Part shown: positions 45,780 through 55,800 of the stretch, piece by piece
Layout of the letters: each line of letters opens with the position of its first letter
How positions within the stretch are numbered: the stretch's first letter is position 1
Source of the DNA: a gamma proteobacterium symbiont of Stewartia floridana
GTDB lineage: Bacteria; Pseudomonadota; Gammaproteobacteria; Chromatiales; Chromatiaceae
NCBI GenBank assembly: GCA_003676145.1
Contig: NAUB01000020.1
Coordinates: 186,001-250,000 of the forward strand
Direction of reading: 5' to 3'
Length of the DNA: 64,000 bases
Notes under the pieces: model-generated
Database searches by the model: none
Seen by the model: only the letters and a program-made list of their open reading frames with translations
What the model was told of the DNA's origin: nothing
Made by a program: the position numbers and the translations under genes

Positions 45780-45977
45780 TGAAGGTGCCTGCCCGACAGG
45801 GCGGCTCAACCTCAGGTGGGTACAACCACCCGAGGGGAAACGGGAAGCAGGTGTAAAACCTGCGCTGCCCCCGCAACGGTAAGTAGAGTGTGACATCGCA
45901 ACAGCCACTGTGCAGAGCGCATGGGAAGGCGCCGATGTCCGGTGATACCACCAATCTGCAAGCCCGGATACCGGCCT
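45780..45977 (+). promoter_or_regulatory. Cobalamin riboswitch
   Basis: The expected parts appear in order: GGTGCC near 45784, GGGGAAACGGGAAGCAGGTG, CTGCCCCCGCAACGGTAA, GCCACTG...GGGAAGGC and the B12 box AAGCCCGGATACCGGCC ending at 45976. It precedes the corrinoid receptor gene by about 155 bases. A hairpin GTGTACCA/TGGTACAC (45986-46012) just after it may belong to the expression platform. Bound cobalamin should lower expression of the uptake operon. Confidence 0.93.
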
Positions 45978-46131
45978 AAGCATACGTGTACCAAATCCAT
46001 GATGTGGTACACCAGCCGGTGTTGCGGAGGGCGACCGAGGAGATCAGCGCGAGTTCCTGTCAACTGTTTCTCTGCAGACACCACACCCCATTCAATGTAG
46101 TCGACGCGGGTGTGCGTCTACGGGAGAAACA

Positions 46132-48093
46132 ATGTATCAGCAGTTAAGAACCTTGTGGGTGGCGCCATTGCTACTCACCCCAATCTACAGTCCCTCAAGC
46201 CAAGCGGATACGCAACTGGCGCCCTTGATGGTCAGTGCAACCCGCAGCGAACAGGTCAACCCCCTGATTCCGGCAAGCATCCAGGTCATCGACCGCCAAC
46301 AGATCGAGCGCAGCGCCGCCAACAACCTGCTGCAGCTGCTCAACGGCCAGAGCGGCATACAGATCTCCAGCCTGGTGGGCGATGGCAGTCAGGCGGTTGT
46401 GGATATGCGCGGCTTCGGCCCCACGGCCGGGGCGAACACCCTGATCCTTGTTGATGGACGCAGGTTGAATAATTCCGGGGATCGGGCCAATCCCGATCTC
46501 AACAGCATCGATTTGAGGCGGGTGGAACGCATCGAGATCGTGCAGGGCAGTGCCGGCACCCTGTTCGGCAACCAGGCGGTAGGGGGCATGATCAACATCA
46601 TCACCCGGGTCCCGGAAAAACTCTCCGGACAGGTCAGCGCCGGTGTCGGCAGCGACCACCATACCAACCTGCATTTGGGAATCGGTAATCAGTTGGATAA
46701 CGGCCTCTCCTATAATCTGTCAGCCCAGCAGAAGAAGAGTGACAACTACCGGGAGCAGAACGAGATCGAACGCACCGACCTCAACCTGCGGGCCGACTAC
46801 CGTCACCGGCTTGGTAAGCTGTTCTTGGAACAGCAGTGGATCGACGATGAGCAGGAGAATCCCGGATCCCTTTTCGCCGAGGAACTCGCTGCCGACCGGC
46901 GCCAGTCCGCTGCTCCCTACGACGGAGACTACTCAAACACTGAATCGAGCGTCAGCCGGCTCGGTGTGTCGCAGGATCTGAACGATCAATGGTCGCTCGA
47001 GGGTGAACTGACCTACCGCAAGAATGAGCGGGAGTTTCAGAACAGCTTCCGCACCTTTCCCGGCTCTCCAGCCACTCAGGATCGAACGGTGAAGAGCTTC
47101 AATCCCCGCCTGATCGGCAGTCTCTCCCTGCCAACCGGTGATGCGCTGATCACCGCCGGCGCCGACCTGGAGCGGACCGACTACGAACTTCGCACCAGCT
47201 TTGGTCCGCAGATCCTCGACCAATCGATCGATGCCATCTATCTACAACTGCTTGCGCCGGTCAATGAAGAGACGACGCTCACCCTGGGATATCGCCACGC
47301 CCGAGTGGACAATCAGATCGAGACCGGTAGCGGCAGCGACCGGCTGGACGATCGGGTCGATGCCGCTTCGGCCGGCCTCAACTACACCCCGAACAAGCAG
47401 TTGCGTCTGTTCCTCAGAGCAGATGAGAACTACCGTTTTGCCACTGTCGATGAGCATACCAATGTGGTCTTCGGTCAGCCGGTGGGTATCGACAACCAGA
47501 CTGGACGCTCCTACGAGAGCGGTATCGAGTGGCAGCAGGGCCAACTGACAACCCAGCTGCTGGTCTATCGCCTCGACCTGGAACAGGAGATCAGCTTCGA
47601 CGCCTCGGGCTTCGTCAACACCAATCTGGAGGAGACCCGCCGCCGAGGTGCCAGCCTGGAAGCGCAGTGGCAGGTGACAGAACAGCTCAGCCTGGATGGC
47701 AGCCTGAGCTACACCGATCCGGAAATCACCGATGGCCCCTTCAAGGGCAATCGGATACCGATGGTCGCCAGTCGTAGTGCAAAACTGGCCGGTCACTGGC
47801 AGTTCACCAGTGCATGGAATCTCTTCATGGAGGGTGTCTTCAGCAGCGAAAGGGTGGTCAGCGGCGATTTCAACAACACGCTGGAGACGCTTCCCGGTTA
47901 TGGTGTACTCAATACGGGCAGCCATTTCCGCACCGGCCCCTGGCATGCTAGCCTGCGTATCGATAACCTGTTGGACAAGCAGTATGCCAACTCAGCAGCC
48001 GCCGGTTTTGACAGCACATTCACCCAGAGAGTGGGCTACTTCCCGGCTCCGGAGCGCAATTTTTGGATGACCGTGAACTATCTGATCGAGTGA
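46132..48093 (+). CDS. btuB: BtuB-like TonB-dependent corrinoid receptor
   Basis: A 653-residue protein with a signal peptide ending near SPSSQA, a TonB box-like LAPLMVSAT, a plug domain (INPLIPASIQVIDRQQI, LLNGQSGIQISSL, VDMRGFGPTAGANTLILVDGRRLN, VERIEIVQGSAGTLFGNQAVGGMINIITR) and a 22-strand barrel. It imports a corrinoid across the outer membrane using TonB energy. The substrate is inferred from the B12 riboswitch upstream and the uptake genes behind it. The btuF-like gene follows after three bases. Confidence 0.88.
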   Translation: MYQQLRTLWVAPLLLTPIYSPSSQADTQLAPLMVSATRSEQVNPLIPASIQVIDRQQIERSAANNLLQLLNGQSGIQISSLVGDGSQAVVDMRGFGPTAGANTLILVDGRRLNNSGDRANPDLNSIDLRRVERIEIVQGSAGTLFGNQAVGGMINIITRVPEKLSGQVSAGVGSDHHTNLHLGIGNQLDNGLSYNLSAQQKKSDNYREQNEIERTDLNLRADYRHRLGKLFLEQQWIDDEQENPGSLFAEELAADRRQSAAPYDGDYSNTESSVSRLGVSQDLNDQWSLEGELTYRKNEREFQNSFRTFPGSPATQDRTVKSFNPRLIGSLSLPTGDALITAGADLERTDYELRTSFGPQILDQSIDAIYLQLLAPVNEETTLTLGYRHARVDNQIETGSGSDRLDDRVDAASAGLNYTPNKQLRLFLRADENYRFATVDEHTNVVFGQPVGIDNQTGRSYESGIEWQQGQLTTQLLVYRLDLEQEISFDASGFVNTNLEETRRRGASLEAQWQVTEQLSLDGSLSYTDPEITDGPFKGNRIPMVASRSAKLAGHWQFTSAWNLFMEGVFSSERVVSGDFNNTLETLPGYGVLNTGSHFRTGPWHASLRIDNLLDKQYANSAAAGFDSTFTQRVGYFPAPERNFWMTVNYLIE

Positions 48094-48096
48094 ATC

Positions 48097-48924
48097 ATGG
48101 GGGTTAAGAGACTCACCACGCTGCTGCTGGGGCTGTTCAGCCTGGCAATCGACGCGGCACCACCCCAGCGGGTGGTCTCTCTTAACCTCTGCAGCGATCA
48201 ACTGCTGTTGATGCTGGCCTCACCTGAACAGGTGGCGTCGGTGAGTCATCTGGCGGTCGAGCCGAGCAGCTCCTTTGTCGCCCGCCAGGCGGCGGCATAC
48301 CCACTCAACCATGCCCGGCTGGAAGAGATCATCCTGCTCCAGCCTGACCTGGTGATCACCGTTCCCTACACCAATCCGAGACTGGTCTCCACGCTGCATC
48401 AGCTCGGTTTCGAGACCTATCAGCTGGCATTGGGCAGTCGTTTGTCAGAGATCAGATCCGAGATCGCCGGACTGGCTGAGCGACTGGGCCAGCAGGCCAG
48501 GGGAGCGGCGATCATTGAAACCATCCGGCAACGGATCGGGGTTGAAGCTCAACAGGCCCCGTCGGATCGGCCCAGCGCCCTCTTCTATCAACCCAGGGGA
48601 TACACCTCCGCCGCCGGCACACTGCAGGATGAGGCGATGCGCCTCGCGGGCTGGCGCAATCCCGCCACCGAGGCTGGGCTCAGCGGCTATGTTGCCGCGC
48701 CGCTTGAACAGGTGATCGAATGGCAACCGGAGCTGTTGATCACCTCAACCTATGGGGAGCCTGGCGCCTCACGCGCCGAACAGCTGGTCCACCACCCGGC
48801 GCTGAAAAGCATCATGAAAGAGCGCCCCAGCCTGGAGATTCCCTATAAGTACTGGATCTGTCCCGGCCCGATGCTGGCGGAAGCTGTCACCCTGTTGCGT
48901 AACGCCCACCAAGAGGTTCCTTGA
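48097..48924 (+). CDS. btuF: Corrinoid ABC transporter substrate-binding protein
   Basis: A 275-residue periplasmic binding protein of the helical-backbone (FecB/BtuF) class. It has a signal peptide, then RVVSLNLCSDQLLLMLASPEQVASVSHLA and ARLEEIILLQPDLVITV, followed by a long helix and a second lobe with EWQPELLITS. Operon position after the cobalamin receptor makes a corrinoid the likely ligand. The stop codon overlaps the permease start. Confidence 0.87.
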   Translation: MGVKRLTTLLLGLFSLAIDAAPPQRVVSLNLCSDQLLLMLASPEQVASVSHLAVEPSSSFVARQAAAYPLNHARLEEIILLQPDLVITVPYTNPRLVSTLHQLGFETYQLALGSRLSEIRSEIAGLAERLGQQARGAAIIETIRQRIGVEAQQAPSDRPSALFYQPRGYTSAAGTLQDEAMRLAGWRNPATEAGLSGYVAAPLEQVIEWQPELLITSTYGEPGASRAEQLVHHPALKSIMKERPSLEIPYKYWICPGPMLAEAVTLLRNAHQEVP

Positions 48925-49922
48925 TGGTCAACCTCCAACAACGGCGCCTGATCCTGATACTCTGCCTGATGCTGGCCTGCGCAGCTCTGCTGTCACTACT
49001 CACCGGCAGTACCAGTCTGCCCCTCTATGCAGCGCTGCAACAGAGCTTCTCGGATGTGGACGGCGTGTATGGGATCATCCTGACCGAGCTTCGCATACCC
49101 AGAACCCTGGTGGCCATGGTCGCCGGCGCCTCTTTGGGTCTCAGCGGTGCGGTGATGCAGTCCCTGCTGCGCAATCCCCTGGCCAGCCCGGGCCTGGTGG
49201 GCAGCGCCAGCGGCGCGGCGTTGGGGGCAGTCACCGCCCTCTATTTCGGGCTCAGCGCGAGTTTCAGTCTGGCCCTGCCACTGGGTGGCATTGGCGGCGC
49301 ACTGCTCGCCACCCTGACTGCCTACCTGCTGGCCGGCCGGGAAGCAGGCCCTCTGACCCTGATTCTCGCCGGGGTGGCAGTCAATGCCTTTGCCCTGGCC
49401 ATGGTCTCACTGCTGCTTAACCTGGCGCCCAGCCCCTATGCGGTGCAGGAGATTGCGCTCTGGATGCTGGGTTCACTGGCCAACATCAGCCGCAATGAGC
49501 TCTGGGTGATGCTGCCGGGCACCCTGATCGGCTGGTTGCTGGTGTGGCGTCGGGGCCATGATCTGGACCTGCTCACCCTGGGAGAGGAGACCGCCGGTTC
49601 CATGGGGGTGGCGCTGGAAAAACTGCGCTGGCGGTTGTTCATCGCCATCGGCCTGATTGTCGGCTCAGCAATATCGGTTACCGGCTCGATCGGCTTCATC
49701 GGCCTGATGATCCCCCATATCCTGAGACCGCTGGTCGGTCACCAACCCAGCCGACTGCTGATTCCCAGTGCCCTGGGAGGCGCCCTGTTGCTGCTGCTGG
49801 CAGACATCGGGGTGCGCACCATACCACTGGACACGGAGATCAAAGTGGGCGTCATCACCTCGCTGCTGGGCGCACCGTTCTTTCTCTGGCTGATTCTCAA
49901 GCAGCGCAGGAGCGGATCATGA
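48924..49922 (+). CDS. btuC: FecCD/BtuC-family ABC permease
   Basis: A 332-residue inner-membrane protein with about ten spans and the family words LRIPRTLVAMVAGASLGLSGAVMQSLLRNPLASPGLVGSASGAALGA (read in parts), TLGEETAGSMGV and GSIGFIGLMIPHILRPLVGHQ, where the last includes the ATPase coupling helix. The ATG at 48924 overlaps the btuF stop (TGATG) and has AGAGG upstream. It moves the corrinoid from the binding protein into the cytosol. Confidence 0.92.
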   Translation: MVNLQQRRLILILCLMLACAALLSLLTGSTSLPLYAALQQSFSDVDGVYGIILTELRIPRTLVAMVAGASLGLSGAVMQSLLRNPLASPGLVGSASGAALGAVTALYFGLSASFSLALPLGGIGGALLATLTAYLLAGREAGPLTLILAGVAVNAFALAMVSLLLNLAPSPYAVQEIALWMLGSLANISRNELWVMLPGTLIGWLLVWRRGHDLDLLTLGEETAGSMGVALEKLRWRLFIAIGLIVGSAISVTGSIGFIGLMIPHILRPLVGHQPSRLLIPSALGGALLLLLADIGVRTIPLDTEIKVGVITSLLGAPFFLWLILKQRRSGS

Positions 49923-50716
49923 GTCATCTGATCGGCAGAGGCCTCGGCTTCAAGAGAGAGGGTCGGTCGATTCTGCAACAGATCGATCTGCACATCGAAG
50001 CGGGCGAGATGCTCGGTCTGATCGGTCCCAACGGGGCCGGCAAGAGCTCCCTGTTGCGCCTGCTGGCCGGTGTTAGTGCAGCAGACACAGGCACACTGAC
50101 ACTGGCCGGCAAACCGGTCAGTCAGCTCACGCCCAAGTCCCGTGCGCAACAGATCGCCTACCTGCCGCAGCTGACCGAGATCGCCTGGCCGATGAGCGTG
50201 GAGCGCTTGGTCTCACTGGGACGTCTGCCCCACCTGGAGGATTGGCAACAGGCCACCCCGGAGGATGAAGCGGCGATCGAAAAAGTCATCCACCAGACCG
50301 ATCTGACAGCCTTCAGGAACCGTCCCTACAACACCCTTTCCGGTGGCGAACAGGCAAGAGTCCAGCTGGCCCGGGCCCTGGTGACCGAAGCGGACATCCT
50401 GCTCGCGGATGAGCCGGTATCCGCACTCGATCCAGCCCACCAACTCGATGTGATGGCACTGCTGCAGGCCTATGTACAGGCGGGCCACGGGGTAATCATC
50501 GTGCTGCACGACCTGGCCCTGGCCGCCCACTACTGCAACAGACTGCAGCTACTCCACCAGGGCAGAACCCTGGCCGAGGGTCAGGCCGAACAAGTGCTCA
50601 CGGACCACCATCTTGAGGCTGCCTACGGGATCGCGATCAATCCGCCCGCAGCGCAATCCGGACATGGCTTCGCACTACCCTGGCGGCGCATTGAAGCCGA
50701 TGAAAAAGAATCCTAG
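49919..50716 (+). CDS. btuD: Corrinoid ABC transporter ATPase
   Basis: A 265-residue ATPase with Walker A GPNGAGKSS (36-44), signature LSGGEQARVQLARAL (140-154), Walker B ILLADEP with Glu165, and the switch His in VLHDLALAAHYC. It overlaps the permease by four bases and closes the uptake operon. FecE/BtuD-like proteins also serve haem or siderophores; the riboswitch decides for corrinoids here. Confidence 0.92.
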   Translation: MSHLIGRGLGFKREGRSILQQIDLHIEAGEMLGLIGPNGAGKSSLLRLLAGVSAADTGTLTLAGKPVSQLTPKSRAQQIAYLPQLTEIAWPMSVERLVSLGRLPHLEDWQQATPEDEAAIEKVIHQTDLTAFRNRPYNTLSGGEQARVQLARALVTEADILLADEPVSALDPAHQLDVMALLQAYVQAGHGVIIVLHDLALAAHYCNRLQLLHQGRTLAEGQAEQVLTDHHLEAAYGIAINPPAAQSGHGFALPWRRIEADEKES

Positions 50717-50800
50717 GGCAGCTTAGAGTGGATTGACAAATTCCCAGTCAGACTCAATGCTTGCGGAGTAAGTCAGTGTAATAAAACCAAGGGACTGATC

Positions 50801-51538
50801 ATGTTACAACTGCTGCATCTACCCCTCTTCGTACCCACATTCATTGCCATATTGATAAGGCCTCTGAAGTTTTTCCGCAACTATCATCAACTGGTCATCA
50901 GCCGGGAGACCTCGTTCTGGGATATCAATGCAGAGCGTGACGATGATCCCTATCTGAGTCCGGTGAAATTTTCCGCCCTGGCGATTCTGCTCGGCAACCT
51001 GATCTTTCCACTGATACTGCAACTTGGGGTCGAGGTCGGTGCGGTCAGCCCCCACTACGCCGCTTTTGCAGACTGGGCTGAAAAGGAGGGACACCTGAAC
51101 CCCTTCAGCCCGACCGGTATCGGGATCATCGATGACCTGATCCGTGAGGTCATTGTACTGGCGATGTTTTACGCGCTTGGTCATCTGATTGCGCTACTCT
51201 CGGCAAAGCGCATAGCGGCCCGGTTTGCCGCCGGCTACTACTTCTACTGGAGCGCCTGGGGCTTACTCGGATCACTGGTCTCATTTGTGTTGATCATAAT
51301 CAGCCTGATCGTGCCGCTTTATGGGACAGGGTTGCCACAGATACTCGAGACTCTGATCAGCATAGCCAGCCTGTTGATGTTCTTTCTCTTCCCCATACTC
51401 TTCTGGCCCAGGTTCATCGAGATAAGCCGTTTGCGCTGCGCAATGGCACTGATTGGCGGCCTGCTCATCTGGATCGCTCTGATCGCCATGCTTGCTCCGA
51501 TGATCGTCGACATGCCCGATTTTGCTACCATCCACTGA
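50801..51538 (+). CDS. Inner-membrane protein of unknown function (Yip1-like layout)
   Basis: A 245-residue protein with about five hydrophobic segments (near 5-20, 60-78, 115-135, 150-180, 190-240) and an amphipathic loop RPLKFFRNYHQLVISRETSFWDINAERDDD (read in parts). The layout resembles Yip1/DUF-type small membrane proteins. AAGGGA stands eight bases before the ATG. It has no clear link to the corrinoid operon, which ends 84 bases before. I do not recognise a specific family. Confidence 0.65.
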   Translation: MLQLLHLPLFVPTFIAILIRPLKFFRNYHQLVISRETSFWDINAERDDDPYLSPVKFSALAILLGNLIFPLILQLGVEVGAVSPHYAAFADWAEKEGHLNPFSPTGIGIIDDLIREVIVLAMFYALGHLIALLSAKRIAARFAAGYYFYWSAWGLLGSLVSFVLIIISLIVPLYGTGLPQILETLISIASLLMFFLFPILFWPRFIEISRLRCAMALIGGLLIWIALIAMLAPMIVDMPDFATIH

Positions 51539-51717
51539 TCTTTCTTTTCTGCGCGAGGATAGGGATTCCTCAATCGCATCTTGACGACTCACAGGTGTGG
51601 TTGGAGAATCCGGATATTGCCAGTCTCGAAAGCTAAAAAAAGGTACACAGGGATATGTGTGCACGATTGCCGCAACGCCAGAGATGCGCTGCGAATAATA
51701 ACAAGGAGGTCTTATCC

Positions 51718-52131
51718 ATGCAGATCAAAGTCAGCTGTTATGCCCTGATCACAATTGCCGCACTATCCATTACGACGCTTCAATCCCATGCCCGAAACTG
51801 CATCAAAGGCAAGCCCTGCGGTAATGGCTGTATCGCCAAGCAGAAAACCTGCCGGATCGATAATCCGGCCATCGTAAAGCCCAGCAGTCAAACCAACAGA
51901 TCGGTGATCAGACGAACGGTCTTAAGGCTGCCGAAGGTATATCAGATCGTTACTGAAGAGGCCTATGCCAGAGAGGCACCGGACTCTGCGGTCTCAACAG
52001 GCTACTATAAGCAGGGACAGAGAGTTTTTGTCTACAAAACCTCACACGGATGGGCGCGCATCTCCAATATGCAACCCGAGGAGTGGCTGGAACTGGATAA
52101 GTTGCAGCCAGTCGATGGCAAAGCCGACTAG
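51718..52131 (+). CDS. Secreted SH3b-domain protein with Cys motif
   Basis: The start at 51718 has a near-perfect AAGGAGGT before it and a signal peptide after it (cut near LQSHARN). The 137-residue product has NCIKGKPCGNGCIAKQKTC, a four-Cys motif seen in small secreted proteins, a linker, and a bacterial SH3 domain (residues 75-137: YAREAPDSAVSTGYYKQGQRVFVYKTSHGWARI). It should sit in the periplasm and may bind peptidoglycan. The gene behind it begins eight bases later. Confidence 0.8.
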   Translation: MQIKVSCYALITIAALSITTLQSHARNCIKGKPCGNGCIAKQKTCRIDNPAIVKPSSQTNRSVIRRTVLRLPKVYQIVTEEAYAREAPDSAVSTGYYKQGQRVFVYKTSHGWARISNMQPEEWLELDKLQPVDGKAD

Positions 52132-52139
52132 GCCCTATT

Positions 52140-52634
52140 ATGCAAAGCAACTATCGATACGCCACTGCTAAGCCAACTCACTACCAGGCGATCATCTCCC
52201 TGATCAAAAGCCCGCAGGAGCTGTTCCTGATCTATCCCGCAGCAGACTGGCCCTTCGACATAAAACAATTGGAAAAACTGGCCACAGAGCGAAGTGACCT
52301 GACCGTGGTACTGGATGGTGATCTGGTCATCGGTTTTGCCGATCTCTACAGCAACCTTTCGGGCAGCAAGAGGTTCGTCGGAAATGTTGTCGTTTCCCAA
52401 GACTACCGGGGCAAGGGAATCGGCAGAGCGTTGGTGCGTTACATGTGTGATCGGGTATTCGAGCGCTATGCCAATGAAGTCCATATCACGGTTTTCAACC
52501 ACAATCTTCCGGCATTGACCCTGTATGCATCAATGGGTTTCAAACCGTATGATATGGAGTTACGCAAGATGCCTTCTGGTGGACGGGCGATGGCGATCCA
52601 TATGCAGCTCAACCGAAGAGGCTGGCAAAGCTAA
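52140..52634 (+). CDS. GNAT-family N-acetyltransferase
   Basis: A 164-residue protein with the GNAT core: VVLDGDLVIGFADLYSN (strands 2-3), VGNVVVSQDYRGKGIGRALVRYM (strand 4 and acetyl-CoA loop QDYRGKGIG) and NLPALTLYASMGFKPYD. There is no antitoxin next to it, so it is an ordinary metabolic or protein acetyltransferase rather than a toxin. Substrate unknown. It is close behind the SH3b gene and probably cotranscribed with it. Confidence 0.85.
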   Translation: MQSNYRYATAKPTHYQAIISLIKSPQELFLIYPAADWPFDIKQLEKLATERSDLTVVLDGDLVIGFADLYSNLSGSKRFVGNVVVSQDYRGKGIGRALVRYMCDRVFERYANEVHITVFNHNLPALTLYASMGFKPYDMELRKMPSGGRAMAIHMQLNRRGWQS

Positions 52635-52817
52635 CCCAACAGTTGAATAGAGGCAATCCAGGTAACGATCGTCAAAAATATGCAACAAGAGATGGAACAG
52701 CAGTCAGCCTGGATAAGACTCACCCATCCGGCCTGCACCGGACAAATCGGATTCACCGCCAACCTGCTGCTCGGCTGGCGGTGGCCCCTGCTCGAAGCAA
52801 ACAGGGGCTCTTTAAGA

Positions 52818-55800
52818 TCAATCCTCACCCCGGATGAATGAAACCCGATTACGCATCGCTGCATAGTAGACCACCGGAATGACCACCAGCGTCAACACGG
52901 TGGAGACGAACAGACCGAAGATCAACGACACCGCCAATCCACTGAAGATCGGATCATCCAGAATGAAGAATCCTCCGGCCATGGCGGCCACCGCCGTCAG
53001 CGCGATGGGTTTGGCTCGAACCGCCGCTGAGTTGACCACTGCCTGCTCCAACTCCATACCCTCACGCACCTGCTGATTGACGAAATCCACCAACAGGATC
53101 GAGTTTCGGACAATGATACCGGCCAGCGCGATCATGCCGATCATCGAGGTGGCGGTGAACTGGGCGCCCAGCAAGGCATGCCCCGGCATGATGCCGATCA
53201 CCGTCAATGGAATCGGCGCCATGATCACCAGCGGCACCAGATAGGAGCGAAACTGAGCCACCACCAACAGATAGATCATCAACAGACCCACGGAGTAGGC
53301 GATTCCCATGTCGCGGAATGTCTCATAGGTGATCTGCCACTCCCCGTCCCACTTCAGACTGTAGGCGTAGGGATTCTCCGGTTGCTGCAGAAACCACTGC
53401 TCGATCTTACCCTGCTTCAACTGGCCGGAGATGTCGAACAGACCATACAGGGGGCTGTCCGTCTCACCCGCCATATCGCCGGTGACATAGACAACCGGCA
53501 GCAGGTCCTTATGCTGAATCGAGTACTCCCTGACCCGGGGAATAACCTGCACAATTTCCGATAGCGGCACCATCTCACCGCTCTGGGAGCGAACCCTGAG
53601 GGCCAGCACCTGATCGAGATCCGCCTTGTCCGCCTCGGCATATTCGATACGGATCGGCACAGCGTATTTCAGATTCTCTCCATGCAGATAGCTGGCATCC
53701 TCACCACTCAACACGGTGGAGAGGGCTTCGGCTACCGTGCTCTGAGCCACTCCCAGCCGGGAGGCCTTGGCCCGATCGACCCGTACCACAAACTTCGCAG
53801 ATGGATACTCCACACTGTCATCCACATCGATGATGTCCGGTGTGTTCTCGAATACCTGGCGTATCTCCCAGGCTGCCTCGGTCTGACCCTCATAGTTGAG
53901 GCCATAGACTTCAGCCACCAGTGGTGCCATCACCGGCGGCCCCGGCGGTACTTCCACCACCTTCACATTGCCGTTGTACTCCTTGGCGATGGCCTGCAAA
54001 GGCCCCCTAACTGCCAGTGCGATCTCGTGGCTCTTGCGATCCCGGTGCTGCTTATCCACCAGATTGACCTGGATGTCACCAAGATGCGCCCCTTCACGCA
54101 GATAGTATTGACGCACCAGACCGTTGAAACCGATCGGTGAGGCGGTACCGGAGTAGACCTGGTAGTCGGTCACCTCCGCGATGTCACTCAGATAGTCACC
54201 CAGTTCATCCAGCACCCGGGTGGTCTGCTCAAGGCTGGTTCCCTCCGGCATATCGAGCACCACCTGGAACTCGGACTTGTTGTCGAAGGGCAGCATCTTC
54301 AACACCACAGACTTGGTCGCCACCAGCGAGAGGGAGAGCACGATCAGCAACAGGATCGATCCCAACAGCATCCAGCGCATGCGATTGCCCCGGCTACCCG
54401 CCAAAAACGGCGTCATGACGGTGCTGAAAAAGGAACTCAGACCGGAGGACGACTCGCCCTCGGCATGCCCGGCAATCTGCTCGACCCGGCTCGCCAGGAC
54501 CCGATTGGTCAACCAGGGGGTAAAGACAAACGCTACCACCAGCGAGATCAGCATCCCGGTACTGGCATTGATCGGAATCGGGCTCATATAGGGACCCATC
54601 AACCCGGTGACAAAGGCCATCGGCAGCAACGCTGCGATGACTGTAAAGGTCGCCAGGATGGTCGGCCCGCCAACCTCGTCCACCGCCTTTGGAATGGCTT
54701 CCAGCAGATTTTTCGCCCCAAGATGGAGATGCCGGTGAATATTCTCCACCACCACAATGGCATCATCCACCAGTATGCCGATGGAGAAGATCAGTGCAAA
54801 CAGAGAGACCCGGTTGAGCGTAAAGCCCCAGGCCCATGAGGCGAACAGGGTGATCGCCAGGGTCACCACTACCGCAGCGCCGACAATAAAGGCCTCCCGC
54901 CAGCCGATGGCCAACATCACCAGCACCACCACCGAGAGGGTGGCGAAGACCAGCTTGGTGATCAGCTTGTTGGCTTTCGCCTCGGCTGTTTCACCATAGT
55001 TGCGGGTAATGGTCGCCTGCACGCCTTCCGGTATGAACACGCCCTGCAGCTGGTCGAACCGTTTGATCACGGACTTGGCGATATCCACCGCATTGGTGCC
55101 GGGCTTTTTGGCCACCGCAATGGTTACCGCCGGGAACTTGCCCCCATCGGGCAGCCCTTTGATATCACCCTGCGGCCCAACCCCCATCCAGACATATTGA
55201 CTGGGCAGATCGGGCTTATGGGTTACCTGAGCCACATCCTGCAGGTAGATCGCCTTGCCGTCGCGCACTCCCACCACCAGGCTGCCGATCTCATCGGCCG
55301 AGGTGAGAAAAGTCCCCGCCTGAACCAGCAGTTCTCGGTTGTCCGCCGTGACGCTGATGTTGTCCCGGATGTGGTTACCCGATTGCAGTGCCCGGCGAAG
55401 ATCGGTCAGATCGATGCCATGCCCCGCCAGGGACTGGGGATCCAACACCACATGCACTACCCGGTCCGGTGTACCGATCGTGTAGATGTCCCGGGTTCCG
55501 GGAACCCGTTTCAACTCCGATTCGATGGCATGCGCCACCTGACTCAGCTCATAGGCGCCCACATCCGGATCTTCAGACCAGAGGGTGGCGGTGACAATCG
55601 GCACATCGTCGATGCCTTTCGGCTTGATGATCGGCTGCCCGACACCCAGCCCCTGGGGCAGCCAGTCCTGATTCGCGTAGACCTTGCTGAACAGGCGAAC
55701 GATGGCGTCCTCCCGGTCCTCACCCACCAGATACTGCACCGTCAAAACAGCCATACCGGGCCTGGAGGTGGAGTAGACATGTTTGATGCCATCGATCTCC

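Noticed and set aside
52140-52634. GNAT enzyme as a second TacT-like toxin
   Set aside because: No DUF1778 or other antitoxin gene adjoins it, and its motifs fit ordinary GNAT enzymes.
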